Source: Mycobacterium lentiflavum (GTDB lineage: Bacteria > Actinomycetota > Actinomycetes > Mycobacteriales > Mycobacteriaceae). Taken from it: a DNA stretch of 64,000 bases. Position 1 is the first letter of the stretch. Every line of letters starts with the position of its first letter. The DNA lies in the NCBI RefSeq assembly GCF_022374895.2, contig NZ_CP092423.2:1426001-1490000 (forward strand), written 5' to 3'. Positions 40,138 to 48,089 of this stretch are shown here, piece by piece. The notes below the pieces were generated by a model. That model made no database searches, had not been told where the DNA came from, and saw nothing but the letters and a program-made list of their open reading frames with translations. Position numbers and translations under genes: made by a program.

Positions 40138-40688
40138 CGCAGCAGTCCATGCATCTCGATGGTGGGCCGGGCGCCCAGTGCCGCCTGCTCGGCTTCAGCG
40201 ATGGCCTGCTCGCGGTTCACGCCCAGCGGCATCTCCTGAATCTTCTCGTGCAGCTTGAGAATTGCGTGCAAGAGCATCTCCGGACGGGGCGGGCAGCCCG
40301 GGAGGTAGATGTCCACCGGAACCACATGGTCCACGCCCTGAACAATCGCGTAGTTGTTGAACATCCCGCCGGACGACGCGCAGACGCCCATGGCCAGTAC
40401 CCATTTGGGTTCTGCCATCTGGTCGTAGATCTGGCGCAGCACCGGGGCCATCTTCTGGCTCACCCGCCCGGCGACGATCATCAGGTCGGCCTGGCGCGGT
40501 GTTGCCGAAAACCGCTCCATCCCAAACCGTGCGATATCGAACCGTGGTCCGGCCGTTGCCATCATCTCGATCGCGCAGCACGCCAATCCGAACGTCGCCG
40601 GCCACAGCGAGTTCTTGCGGACGTAGCCGGCGATCTTCTCGACAGTCCCGAGCAGGATGCCGGCGGGTAGCTGTTCTTCCAGTCCCAT
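40134..40688 (-). CDS. nuoB: NADH dehydrogenase I subunit B
   Basis: 184 residues, PSST-type subunit holding the terminal 4Fe-4S cluster N2. The ligands lie in [11 protein letters not shown] (adjacent cysteines), VCASSGGMF and [10 protein letters not shown]. It hands electrons to quinone. ATG 40688 starts 8 bases after nuoA. Confidence 0.95.
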   Translation of the reverse strand: MGLEEQLPAGILLGTVEKIAGYVRKNSLWPATFGLACCAIEMMATAGPRFDIARFGMERFSATPRQADLMIVAGRVSQKMAPVLRQIYDQMAEPKWVLAMGVCASSGGMFNNYAIVQGVDHVVPVDIYLPGCPPRPEMLLHAILKLHEKIQEMPLGVNREQAIAEAEQAALGARPTIEMHGLLR

Positions 40689-40696
40689 GAGTTACC

Positions 40697-41074
40697 TCAA
40701 TCCCATGTCAGGCCGCCGCGGCGCCACACGTAGGCGTAGGCCACGAAGACGGTGAGCATGAACACCACCATCTCGACCAGAGCAAACATTCCCAGTGCGT
40801 CGTAGCTGACCGCCCACGGGTACAGGAACACGATTTCGATGTCGAAGACGATGAACAGCATCGCGGTCAGGTAGTACTTCACCGGAAACCGCTGCCCGGG
40901 CGTCGCATGCGGCCCACTCACCGACGTTTCGGTCGGCTCGATTCCACATTCGTAGGCCGCCATCTTCGACTTGTTGTAGCGCGACGGGCCGGCCAGGCTC
41001 GCGATCACCACCGAGCCCACAGCAAAGGCGGCGGCGATTCCGCCTAGCACCAGGATGGGTATGTAGACGTTCAA
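40697..41074 (-). CDS. nuoA: NADH dehydrogenase I subunit A
   Basis: 125 residues, three helices. The conserved loop KMAAYECGIEPTET and the segment FPVKYYLTAMLFIVFDIEIVFLYPW are diagnostic. The start is TTG 41074 behind TTGGAGCGAG, 9 residues before the first helix, and no ATG or GTG suits better. First gene of the 14-gene operon; about 230 bases separate it from the upstream response regulator and should hold the operon promoter, though I could not pick a convincing one. Confidence 0.93.
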   Translation of the reverse strand: MNVYIPILVLGGIAAAFAVGSVVIASLAGPSRYNKSKMAAYECGIEPTETSVSGPHATPGQRFPVKYYLTAMLFIVFDIEIVFLYPWAVSYDALGMFALVEMVVFMLTVFVAYAYVWRRGGLTWD

Positions 41075-41307
41075 CTCGCTCCAAGATCCGTCGTGGGCCG
41101 CCTATAAAGCGACCAGGCGGCGACCGGGCTGCTGTGACGGACTGGGTCTGTAGCCCGGCACAGTGATCTTCAACATAGCGTTGAGGTGGCTAAGGCACGT
41201 GCTCGGGGTGGTGCTAATGCGTGGTTTGTGGTGTGAGATCCGGCACGTTTCGGGCCACGCCAACGACGGCGCCGAAACGGCCACCCGGAAGGAGCAGGTC
41301 GTTAGCT

Positions 41308-41709
41308 CTAGATCGCGGGAGCGCGCAGCAACCCGAGCACGGTGCGACCCAGCACGATCGGGTCGATCGGATGCGGCACCGCGGCCTCGGCGCGCGACCA
41401 CGTCGCGAGCCACGCATCGTCACGGCGGCCGGTGAGCACCAGGATCGGCGGGCAGGTTTCGAGTTCGTCCTTGAGCTGTTTGGCGATGCCCATGCCGCCG
41501 GTCGGTGTCGCTTCGCCATCGAGGATGGCCAGGTCGATGCCGCCCTCGTCCATGGTGCGGATCACCATCGGGCCGGTGGCCACCTCGACGTAGTTCAACT
41601 CCGGCAGATCCGGGTGCAGTCGCTTGCCCAGTGCCCGCTTCACTTTGTCGCGGGTGTTGGGGTTGTCGCTGTAGACGAGTATCCGCAGAGCGATGGTGGC
41701 GTCGGGCAC
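41308..41709 (-). CDS. Orphan response-regulator receiver protein (Rv3143-like)
   Basis: 133 residues, a lone receiver domain without output domain. ILVYSDNPNTRDKVKRALG gives the acidic pair, LAILDGEATPTGG the phosphoacceptor Asp, ILVLTGRRDD the Thr switch, and the final strand/helix carries no obvious Lys loop but reads VPHPIDPIVLG. It probably works by protein-protein contact. GTG 41709. It lies between the catabolic operon and nuoA on the same strand. Confidence 0.8.
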   Translation of the reverse strand: MPDATIALRILVYSDNPNTRDKVKRALGKRLHPDLPELNYVEVATGPMVIRTMDEGGIDLAILDGEATPTGGMGIAKQLKDELETCPPILVLTGRRDDAWLATWSRAEAAVPHPIDPIVLGRTVLGLLRAPAI

Positions 41710-41739
41710 GGTGCAGATGCTACTGGTGCTGGACCGGCT

Positions 41740-42276
41740 TTATTGGCCAGACCGCACGAAAACGGCCTGTGCCGCCGCCTTGGCCATCGGCGCGATCATG
41801 CCGAACTTGTTCCACCCGATGTCGAACTGGGATCGATCGATCCTGGTTTCGCCGGAGATTTGGATCGAGCCGTCGCCGGCGTCGGTGATGGTGACCGGCA
41901 GCGGTACCGGCGCGCTGATCCCCTTGATCGTGAAGCTGGCCCGCAGGTTCGCGGCCTTGCCCTCGGTCGGGTGAACCGCCGTGACGACGACGCTGATCTC
42001 GGGAAACCGCTCGACATCGAAGAAATCGGCCGAGCGCAGATGCTCGTCGCGACGGCCGATGCCGGTATGCACCGACGCGGTATGGATGTCGAGGCGGCCG
42101 AAGACCGAGCCCTTGCCGGTGAGTTGTCCGGCGCCGGTGAACTCGGTGAAACGGCCCTTGACGTTCAGCAGGCCCCACATGTTTCTGATCTTGAAGGTGA
42201 CGGCCGACCGGTCGGGAACGATGTTCCACACCCCGGCCAGGTCGGGATCGTTCAGCAGTGTTTCCAGCGTCGTCAT
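41740..42276 (-). CDS. YceI family protein
   Basis: 178 residues, lipocalin-like fold that binds isoprenoid or fatty chains in the family. GVWNIVPDRSAVTFKIRNMWGLLNVKGRF, described in part, is the first strand pair, and GRRDEHLRSADFFDVERFPEI is the YceI signature. No signal peptide, so cytosolic, unlike E. coli YceI. ATG 42276. Last member of the minus-strand catabolic operon. Confidence 0.83.
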   Translation of the reverse strand: MTTLETLLNDPDLAGVWNIVPDRSAVTFKIRNMWGLLNVKGRFTEFTGAGQLTGKGSVFGRLDIHTASVHTGIGRRDEHLRSADFFDVERFPEISVVVTAVHPTEGKAANLRASFTIKGISAPVPLPVTITDAGDGSIQISGETRIDRSQFDIGWNKFGMIAPMAKAAAQAVFVRSGQ

Positions 42277-42284
42277 CGTCCGTC

Positions 42285-42698
42285 TCACTTCATCAGCGGC
42301 GCAATCTCGGCGGGGTCGAAATACTCGTCGATCCGGTCGATCAGACCATTTGTGCCCACCCTGATCACGATGCAAACGCGCATGGAGATCGATTGGCCGG
42401 CATGGCCGGTGGCGTGCAGGACATGCTGCTGGACGAAGCCGCTGATCGATCCGTCGTCGAAGAGCCGGCGATCGAGGATCTCGTAGCGACGCTGCGTGGT
42501 CGTACCGATGAACCAGTCGATGACTTTGAGCGCGCGGGTCTTGTCGTCCGTTCTGGAGGGGTCCCGGCTGGCGCCCACCCGCCAGACCGCGATGTCGTCG
42601 CTCCACAGCCGGTCGACCGCGGCCTTGTCGCCGTTGACGATCGATGCGAACAGCTGGTCGGCCGTGTCGAGGACGACCTGCGCAGTTGCAGCGCGCAT
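42285..42698 (-). CDS. SnoaL-like/NTF2-fold protein
   Basis: 137 residues, alpha/beta cone fold: DTADQLFASIVNGDKAAVDRLWSDDIAVW at the start and VIRVGTNGLIDRIDEYFDPAEIAPL at the end match SnoaL-like isomerase/hydratase proteins. Could assist a ring or double-bond step in the operon's pathway. ATG 42698 follows AGGAGCCACC. Confidence 0.75.
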   Translation of the reverse strand: MRAATAQVVLDTADQLFASIVNGDKAAVDRLWSDDIAVWRVGASRDPSRTDDKTRALKVIDWFIGTTTQRRYEILDRRLFDDGSISGFVQQHVLHATGHAGQSISMRVCIVIRVGTNGLIDRIDEYFDPAEIAPLMK

Positions 42699-42706
42699 GG
42701 TGGCTC

Positions 42707-43045
42707 CTATTCGCTGTCGTATCCGGGATGGGCAACCGCTAACCGATTGCGCACCAGCGTTCTCAGGGCGGCGAGGACCTCGCCGGCACGGTCGTCGAGT
42801 TCGCCGGCCCGGATGGCGGCGGCAAGCTGCTCTTCGTCTCCGAAACCCAAGTCGGCCAGCGCGGCTCGCGATTCCGCTTCACTCTCGTCGAGCAGTTCGC
42901 GTTCGACGATGCGCAATGCGTTGGCGGCCACCCGGGAGTGGAAGTTGACCTGTCCGCTGGTCGCCTCCCGGACGTCGGTTTCCAGGAACTCGGCCACCGC
43001 GGCGACGAGTTCGGCAGCCAGGGGGCGTCCGTATGCGCCGATCAC
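42707..43045 (-). CDS. DUF6285 protein (LvaB-like)
   Basis: 112 residues, all-helical: AAELVAAVAEFLETDV, NFHSRVAANALRIVERELLDE, GFGDEEQLAAAIRAGELDD. DUF6285 proteins pair with APH-like kinases in acyl-CoA catabolic operons, and the small protein LvaB of the Pseudomonas levulinate pathway appears to be of this kind; LvaA needs it for 4-hydroxyacyl-CoA phosphorylation. GTG 43045 overlaps the kinase stop (GTGA). A cofactor role for the kinase is inference. Confidence 0.72.
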   Translation of the reverse strand: MIGAYGRPLAAELVAAVAEFLETDVREATSGQVNFHSRVAANALRIVERELLDESEAESRAALADLGFGDEEQLAAAIRAGELDDRAGEVLAALRTLVRNRLAVAHPGYDSE

Positions 43046-44025
43046 GACGGGACCTCCTCGAGCAGGTTGAGGATGTCCCATTCCGTCTCGCTGACCCGGC
43101 GACCGATCGTCGCCAGCTCGACCGAGCGCGATTGACCGCTCAAATGCCGCTCCGCCTGGAAGCGGCAGATCACGCCCCAGCGCAATGTGGCCAGCACCAG
43201 CCACCAGTGCAGTGCTGCCCGGTCGACGGTCGTCCCGCTGGCCTGTTCGTAGTCGCGGACGAAACTCTCGATACTGCCGAGGCCGCCGGCGCCGAGGCTG
43301 GCCGGAGCGCCGAACCGCCACGCGCGGATGCAGAACCAGGCCAGGTCTTCATAGGCCTCGCCGAGGTGCACCAGCTCCCAGTCGAGCACGGCGGCCAGGT
43401 TGAATCCGTCGACGATCAGGTTTCCCATCCGGTAGTCGCCGTGCACGAGCACCGTCGCCGATTGTTTCGGCCGGTGCGCGCCCAACCAGCGAAACGCCCA
43501 TTCGAAGGTGGCGGTGGTGTCGTTCATTGCGTCGAGCCGCTCGCGGTATTCGACGAGTTGGTCCTCGTAGGCCAGGCCCGGAATCTGCGGGTCGGCCCGG
43601 TGAATGGCGGCCAGCGCCTGCGCGCATTGCCGCAGCAGCTCGGTTCGGCGCGCGTGCCCGTCGGCGGTGTCGAGCCGGCGCGCAATGCGCCGGACGATGG
43701 TTTCGCCCTTGATCTCGTCGCAGACGAGAAACGGATTCCCCAGTGCCGCAACCGAATCATCGGCGAGCAAGATGTGGGGAACCGGCGCGCCGGCAGCCGC
43801 GGCCGCGGCCTGCGCGCGGGCTTCGAGCTCCATGCCGGCATGCACGTCGTCGGGTGGGCCGGTGCGCAGGATCAGCGCGCGGCGTTGGCTGCCGGTGACC
43901 GCGTCGAAAGCCCAGGTGGTGCGGCTGGCACCGCCGGTCAGCGCACGCAGATTCTCGATCGTGGTGCCGGCGCCCAGTACCGGCGCCAGCACCGCTTCCA
44001 GTTTGGCGTCCAGGTCCACGGTCAT
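43042..44025 (-). CDS. APH-fold kinase, LvaA/ACAD10-like
   Basis: 327 residues. Catalytic loop VHGDYRMGNLIVDG and metal loop AVLDWELVHLG are intact, unlike the Trp-containing Rv3168-like paralogue in this window. The N-lobe is GGASRTTWAFDA. This class, including LvaA and the kinase half of human ACAD10, phosphorylates 4-hydroxyacyl-CoA. Adjacent to DUF6285 and an acyl-CoA dehydrogenase with overlaps on both sides. The specific substrate is inferred. Confidence 0.8.
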   Translation of the reverse strand: MTVDLDAKLEAVLAPVLGAGTTIENLRALTGGASRTTWAFDAVTGSQRRALILRTGPPDDVHAGMELEARAQAAAAAAGAPVPHILLADDSVAALGNPFLVCDEIKGETIVRRIARRLDTADGHARRTELLRQCAQALAAIHRADPQIPGLAYEDQLVEYRERLDAMNDTTATFEWAFRWLGAHRPKQSATVLVHGDYRMGNLIVDGFNLAAVLDWELVHLGEAYEDLAWFCIRAWRFGAPASLGAGGLGSIESFVRDYEQASGTTVDRAALHWWLVLATLRWGVICRFQAERHLSGQSRSVELATIGRRVSETEWDILNLLEEVPS

Positions 44026-45260
44026 TGCTTGCCAAATTTGAACAGCCGCTGCGCCACTCGGCGAATCTGGATTTCCTCGGCACCCTCGGTGATCCGGTAG
44101 CGGCGATGGTGTCGGTAGATGTGCTCGAACTGCTCATGACGGCTGTAGCCGAGCCCGCCGTAGACCTGCATGGCGCGGTCGGCGGCGTCGCAGACCAGGC
44201 GGTTGGCGCGATAGTTGGCCATCGACACCTTGTCCGAGACCTCCATGTGGTGGTCGCGGTCCAGGTGCCAGGCGGCGAATTGCACCAGTAGCCGCACCAT
44301 TTGCGCTTCGGTCTGCAGCTCGGCCAGCGGCCATTGCACGGCTTGATTGACCGACAACGGCTTGCCGAACACGGTGCGCTTGGCGGCATATTCGGCGGCT
44401 CGGTCGATGCAATACTGCGCCGCTCCGAGGCTGCTCGCGGCTTGGCGAATCCTGTTCTCGTGCAAGAACGTTTGGGCGACCTCCAGGCCGCGGTCGACCT
44501 CGCCGAGCACCGCATCGGCGGGGATGCGGACATCGGTCAGTTCGACTTCGCCGTGGTCGGTGGGCATGTTGAAGGTCCACCAGTAGTAGGGGACGTTGAA
44601 TCCGGGGGTGTCGGTGGGGACCAGGAACGCCGTGATGCCCCGGGCTTGTCCCGGCTCCCCGGAGGTGCGGGCGAAAACCAGGTCGTGGGTGGCGCGGTGC
44701 ACACCGGTGTTGAAACGCTTGGAGCCGTTGATCACCCAGCTGTCACCATCGAGTTGGGCGCGGGTCTCCAGCCAGGTCGCGTCGGATCCGTGCTGTGGCT
44801 CGGTCAGCCCGAATGCCATGGACCGCTCACCGGTGATCAGCGCCTCGGACCACACCCGGCGCTGCTCGTCGCTGCCGAAGCGTTCCATCATGATCACCTG
44901 AGGGAAGTTCCCGACGATCGACGACTCGTTCTGCAGGTCGTTGTGCAGTCCGAGCCCCTTGTGCGCCAGGTGTTCCCGGATCACCGCCATGTCGACGTTG
45001 GTGCCGTCGCGGCCGCCAAGCGACGCCGGCAGTCCGTAGCGAAGCCAGCCCGCCTTGTCGGCGCGCCGGCGCATCTCGGCGAGCAACTCCTCCCATTCTT
45101 CGGTCGGGATTCCGTCGTTGTCCCAATCGGTGCGGGCATGCTCGCGGCGCTGATCGAAGTACTGGATGTTCTCGCGTTCCAGCGGCTTGATCTCCGCCTC
45201 GATGAACGCGTCCATCTCGGCGAGTACGCCCGGAAGATGTTCTGGCAGGGTGAAATCCAC
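44022..45260 (-). CDS. Acyl-CoA dehydrogenase, LvaC-like
   Basis: 412 residues. FAD/substrate motifs AFGLTEPQHGSDATWLETRA, WVINGSKRFNTGVHRATHDLVF, RQAASSLGAAQYCIDRAAEYA, and the C-terminal QVYGGLGYSRHEQFEHIYRHHRRYRITEGAEEIQ, quoted in part, are standard. In the Lva pathway the ACAD-type partner converts the 4-phosphoacyl-CoA to the 3-hydroxy isomer; alternatively this is an ordinary dehydrogenase. GTG 45260, behind GGAGACACCT. Overlaps the kinase as ATGA. Confidence 0.83.
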   Translation of the reverse strand: MDFTLPEHLPGVLAEMDAFIEAEIKPLERENIQYFDQRREHARTDWDNDGIPTEEWEELLAEMRRRADKAGWLRYGLPASLGGRDGTNVDMAVIREHLAHKGLGLHNDLQNESSIVGNFPQVIMMERFGSDEQRRVWSEALITGERSMAFGLTEPQHGSDATWLETRAQLDGDSWVINGSKRFNTGVHRATHDLVFARTSGEPGQARGITAFLVPTDTPGFNVPYYWWTFNMPTDHGEVELTDVRIPADAVLGEVDRGLEVAQTFLHENRIRQAASSLGAAQYCIDRAAEYAAKRTVFGKPLSVNQAVQWPLAELQTEAQMVRLLVQFAAWHLDRDHHMEVSDKVSMANYRANRLVCDAADRAMQVYGGLGYSRHEQFEHIYRHHRRYRITEGAEEIQIRRVAQRLFKFGKQ

Positions 45261-45280
45261 AGGTGTCTCCTTTGGAAGGG

Positions 45281-45910
45281 TCAAGCGCCGTACAGAGTTT
45301 TCTTCCACACCGTCGACAGGGTTGCAATGGCGTCCTCGTCGCTGATCTCGATCCCGAGACCGGACTGCCCGACGAAGACGGTGGTGAAGTTTTCGAACAG
45401 CAGCGCAATGGCCGCAGCCGTGTGCTGCGGGTTGAGTTCGCTGCCGTAGCCCTGTTCCTGGGCGCGTCGCACCGAAGCGGCCACGATGTCCATGCCGAAC
45501 CTTCGAAACTCGTTCTGCACAGCCGCGAACCGCTGCTGCGTAGCGGCCAGTTGCGCGACGGCGATCATGATGCCGATGTTCTGCTTGAAGATGTTCCAGT
45601 AGCCGGTGACCACCGAGGTGAAGAACGCGTTGTCGTCTGGGGAATCCGGCAGGTGCACGCTCAACCCCGACGGGGCCACCACATCGTGCAGGAACGACTC
45701 CGCCAGCGCGGCCAGCAGGTCTTCCTTGTCGGCGAAGTACCGGTAGAACACTGCCGGGGATTTCCCGGCGGCCGACGTGATGTCGGCCAGTGTGGTGCCG
45801 TGAAAGCCGCGTTCGGCGAACAGTTTTCGTGCAGCCTGTTCGATGGCCTGTCTGGTCTGGCGGCCTTTGGTGGTCAGCGCCCGCGACGCGTCGGGGGCGG
45901 GGGTGGACAT
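45281..45910 (-). CDS. TetR family regulator of the catabolic operon
   Basis: 209 residues. HTH: RQAIEQAARKLFAERGFHGTTLADI, TSAAGKSPAVFYRYFADKEDLL. The C-terminal domain is of the TetR_C_11/33 type. It sits inside the operon (TGATG overlap with the aldolase gene before it; 20 bases before the dehydrogenase), so it is probably a local repressor responding to a CoA ester. Its site may be the inverted repeat at 50455-50472. Confidence 0.85.
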   Translation of the reverse strand: MSTPAPDASRALTTKGRQTRQAIEQAARKLFAERGFHGTTLADITSAAGKSPAVFYRYFADKEDLLAALAESFLHDVVAPSGLSVHLPDSPDDNAFFTSVVTGYWNIFKQNIGIMIAVAQLAATQQRFAAVQNEFRRFGMDIVAASVRRAQEQGYGSELNPQHTAAAIALLFENFTTVFVGQSGLGIEISDEDAIATLSTVWKKTLYGA

Positions 45911-46818
45911 CAGTTCCTGATCCGGTCGCCGGCGCGCAGCAGCGCGCTCGGCAAGTCATGGCCCACTGCCGATTTCGCGACATCAGCGGCGGCGATCGCG
46001 GCCTGCAGGTCGACGTCGACATCGATACCGCTGTCGGTCAGCAGGTAGACCAGGTCTTCGGTGGCGATGTTGCCGGTGGCGCCAGGGGCGAACGGGCAAC
46101 CGCCCAGCCCGCCGACCGAGGAGTCCAGCCGAGTGACCCCGGCGGTGACCGCCGCGTATGCGCTGGCCAGACCGGCGCCGCGGGTGTTGTGAAAGTGTGC
46201 GCCTAGCGGCAGGTCGCCGATCACCGGACGCAGTTGGGCGATCAGCGAACTCACCCGGCCCGGGGTGGCGGTGCCGATGGTGTCGGCGATCGACAGGCGG
46301 TCGGCCCCACGGTCGCGGGCGGCCGCGGCGATCTCCAGCACCCGCTGCGCCGGGGTGGGGCCCTCGAACGGCGAGTCCCATGCGGTGGCGATGACGACCT
46401 CGACGGTGACAGGAAAACTTAAGGGGCTGCCGTGCGCGATGGCGACGATCTCGTCGATCTGGTCGGTGGCCTCGACGCTGGTGCGCCCGACGTTGGCCAT
46501 GCTGAACGTGTCGTCGGCGGCCACCACGTACTCGATCGACCTCAGCCCGGCGGCGACGGCGCGCTTGGCGCCGCCTGCGCTGGCCACCAGGGCGGAGAAT
46601 TCGATGTCGGGATAGTTGTGCAGCTGCGCGGCAAGCTCGGCGGCATCGGCCATCGACGGCACCTTCGTCGGGGAGACAAACGCCGTCGCCTCCACCTCGC
46701 GCACACCGGTGGCGGCCACCGCGGCAAGCAGTTCCAGCTTGGCGGACAACGGGATTGGCCTTTCGATCTGCAGCCCGTCGCGCAGCGCCACCTCACGGAT
46801 ATCTACGTGCAGGTTCAC
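45910..46818 (-). CDS. HMG-CoA lyase-like aldolase
   Basis: 302 residues, DRE-TIM metallolyase. REVALRDGLQ carries the Arg-Asp pair, FVSPTKVPSMADA and DTIGTATPGRV follow, HFHNTRG gives the metal His pair, and GLGGCPFAPGATGN has the catalytic Cys of HMG-CoA lyases. It would cleave a 3-hydroxy-3-methylacyl-CoA to acetyl-CoA and a ketone/keto acid. GTG 46818 overlaps the CoA-transferase stop. Confidence 0.87.
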   Translation of the reverse strand: MNLHVDIREVALRDGLQIERPIPLSAKLELLAAVAATGVREVEATAFVSPTKVPSMADAAELAAQLHNYPDIEFSALVASAGGAKRAVAAGLRSIEYVVAADDTFSMANVGRTSVEATDQIDEIVAIAHGSPLSFPVTVEVVIATAWDSPFEGPTPAQRVLEIAAAARDRGADRLSIADTIGTATPGRVSSLIAQLRPVIGDLPLGAHFHNTRGAGLASAYAAVTAGVTRLDSSVGGLGGCPFAPGATGNIATEDLVYLLTDSGIDVDVDLQAAIAAADVAKSAVGHDLPSALLRAGDRIRN

Positions 46819-48089
46819 AACACCCCCTCGCCGCGCAGTGCCTCGAGCTCGTCGGCGGTTTTGCCGAGCAGCCCCCCGTAGACGTCGTCGTTGTGTTGTC
46901 CCGGGCAGGCCGGCCCCGCATGGCGGACACCGCCCGGCGATTCCGACAGCACCGGAACAACCCCGGGGCCCAACACATTACGTTCGAGGCGTTCGTCGTA
47001 GTGCTCGACCAGCATGCCGCGCGCCCGCAGCTGAGGGTCTTCAACCACCTCGGCGACGGTGTTGATGGGGCCCGCGATCACGCCTGCGGCAGAGAGGGTT
47101 TCGACGATGTCCACGGGATGCCGTTCGGCGGCCCAGGCGCCGATGATCTTGTCGAGCTCGTCCTGGTTGCGGCCGCGCGCGGTGTGCGTGGCGAACCGGT
47201 CGTCGCCGGCCAGCTCCGGGCGACCCATCGCCGCGCACAGCCGGGCGAACACGGTGTCCTGGTTGGCGGCGATCACCACCCACGAATCGTCGGCGCTGCG
47301 ATAGATGTTGGACGGTGCGATGCCTTCCAGCCGGGTGCCCGACGGTCCGCGCACCACGCCGCCGACGTCGTAGTCGGGGATCGTGGATTCCTGGATGGCC
47401 AAGCATGATTCGGTCAGCGCGACATCGACGACCTGTCCCCGCCCGGTCACGCCGCGGCGATACAGTGCGGCCAGCGCGCCCTGGGCGCCGAACATGCCGG
47501 CCAGGCTGTCGCCCAGGGAGAGCGCAATCCGGGGTGGCGGTCCGCCGGGAAAGCCGTTGAGGTGCCGCAATCCACTGGCGGCCTCGGCCACCGAGGCGTA
47601 GCCGGCCTTGTGCGCGTCGGGCCCGGTCTGCCCGTAGCCGGACACTCGGACCAGGATGATGCCGGCGTTGCGCGCGCTGAGCACGTCGTAGCCCAGGTCC
47701 CACTTCTCTAGGGTGCCCGGACGAAAGTTCTCCACCACGATGTCGGACTTCTCGACGAGCTCGAGGAACAGCTCGCGCCCGCGCGGTTTGCGCAGGTCGA
47801 GCGTGATCGCTTTCTTGTTGCGCGCGGCCACGGTCCAGAACACGTGGTGCCCCTCAAGTTCGGCCTGACCCCAGTTGCGCAGCGGGTCCGGAGCCCCCGG
47901 CGGCTCCACCTTGATGACCTCGGCGCCCATGTCCCCGAGCAAGCGGCCGGCGAACGGACCCGCTATCAAGGTGCCCAGTTCGAGCACCCGGATGCCGTCC
48001 AGCGCACCAACTATGCGCCGCTCCTCCTCATCGCTACGTCCCCCGCACGCGGGAGGTGCCCCCACTGCATCGTCGCCGGCGGAAGTCAC
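46815..48089 (-). CDS. CaiB/BaiF family CoA-transferase
   Basis: 424 residues, family III CoA-transferase. LDGIRVLELGTLIAGPFAGRLLGDMGAEVIKVEPPG, quoted in part, opens the conserved fold; the catalytic Asp lies in SLGDSLAGMFGAQGA; ENFRPGTLEKWDLG is the second hallmark. Residues about 1-28 (DDAVGAPPACGGRSDEEERR) do not match the family and are encoded partly by the repeat at 48048-48064, suggesting an insertion that lengthened the N-terminus. A start nearer residue 28 is possible if translation reinitiates. GTG 48089 overlaps the hydrolase as GTGA. Confidence 0.85.
   Translation of the reverse strand: MTSAGDDAVGAPPACGGRSDEEERRIVGALDGIRVLELGTLIAGPFAGRLLGDMGAEVIKVEPPGAPDPLRNWGQAELEGHHVFWTVAARNKKAITLDLRKPRGRELFLELVEKSDIVVENFRPGTLEKWDLGYDVLSARNAGIILVRVSGYGQTGPDAHKAGYASVAEAASGLRHLNGFPGGPPPRIALSLGDSLAGMFGAQGALAALYRRGVTGRGQVVDVALTESCLAIQESTIPDYDVGGVVRGPSGTRLEGIAPSNIYRSADDSWVVIAANQDTVFARLCAAMGRPELAGDDRFATHTARGRNQDELDKIIGAWAAERHPVDIVETLSAAGVIAGPINTVAEVVEDPQLRARGMLVEHYDERLERNVLGPGVVPVLSESPGGVRHAGPACPGQHNDDVYGGLLGKTADELEALRGEGVL
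48048..48064 (-). repeat. Second copy of the GC-rich repeat
   Basis: The 17-base sequence at 21209-21225 occurs here inverted. It lies inside the first codons of the CoA-transferase gene and encodes part of the non-homologous GAPPACGGR stretch. Confidence 0.55.
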
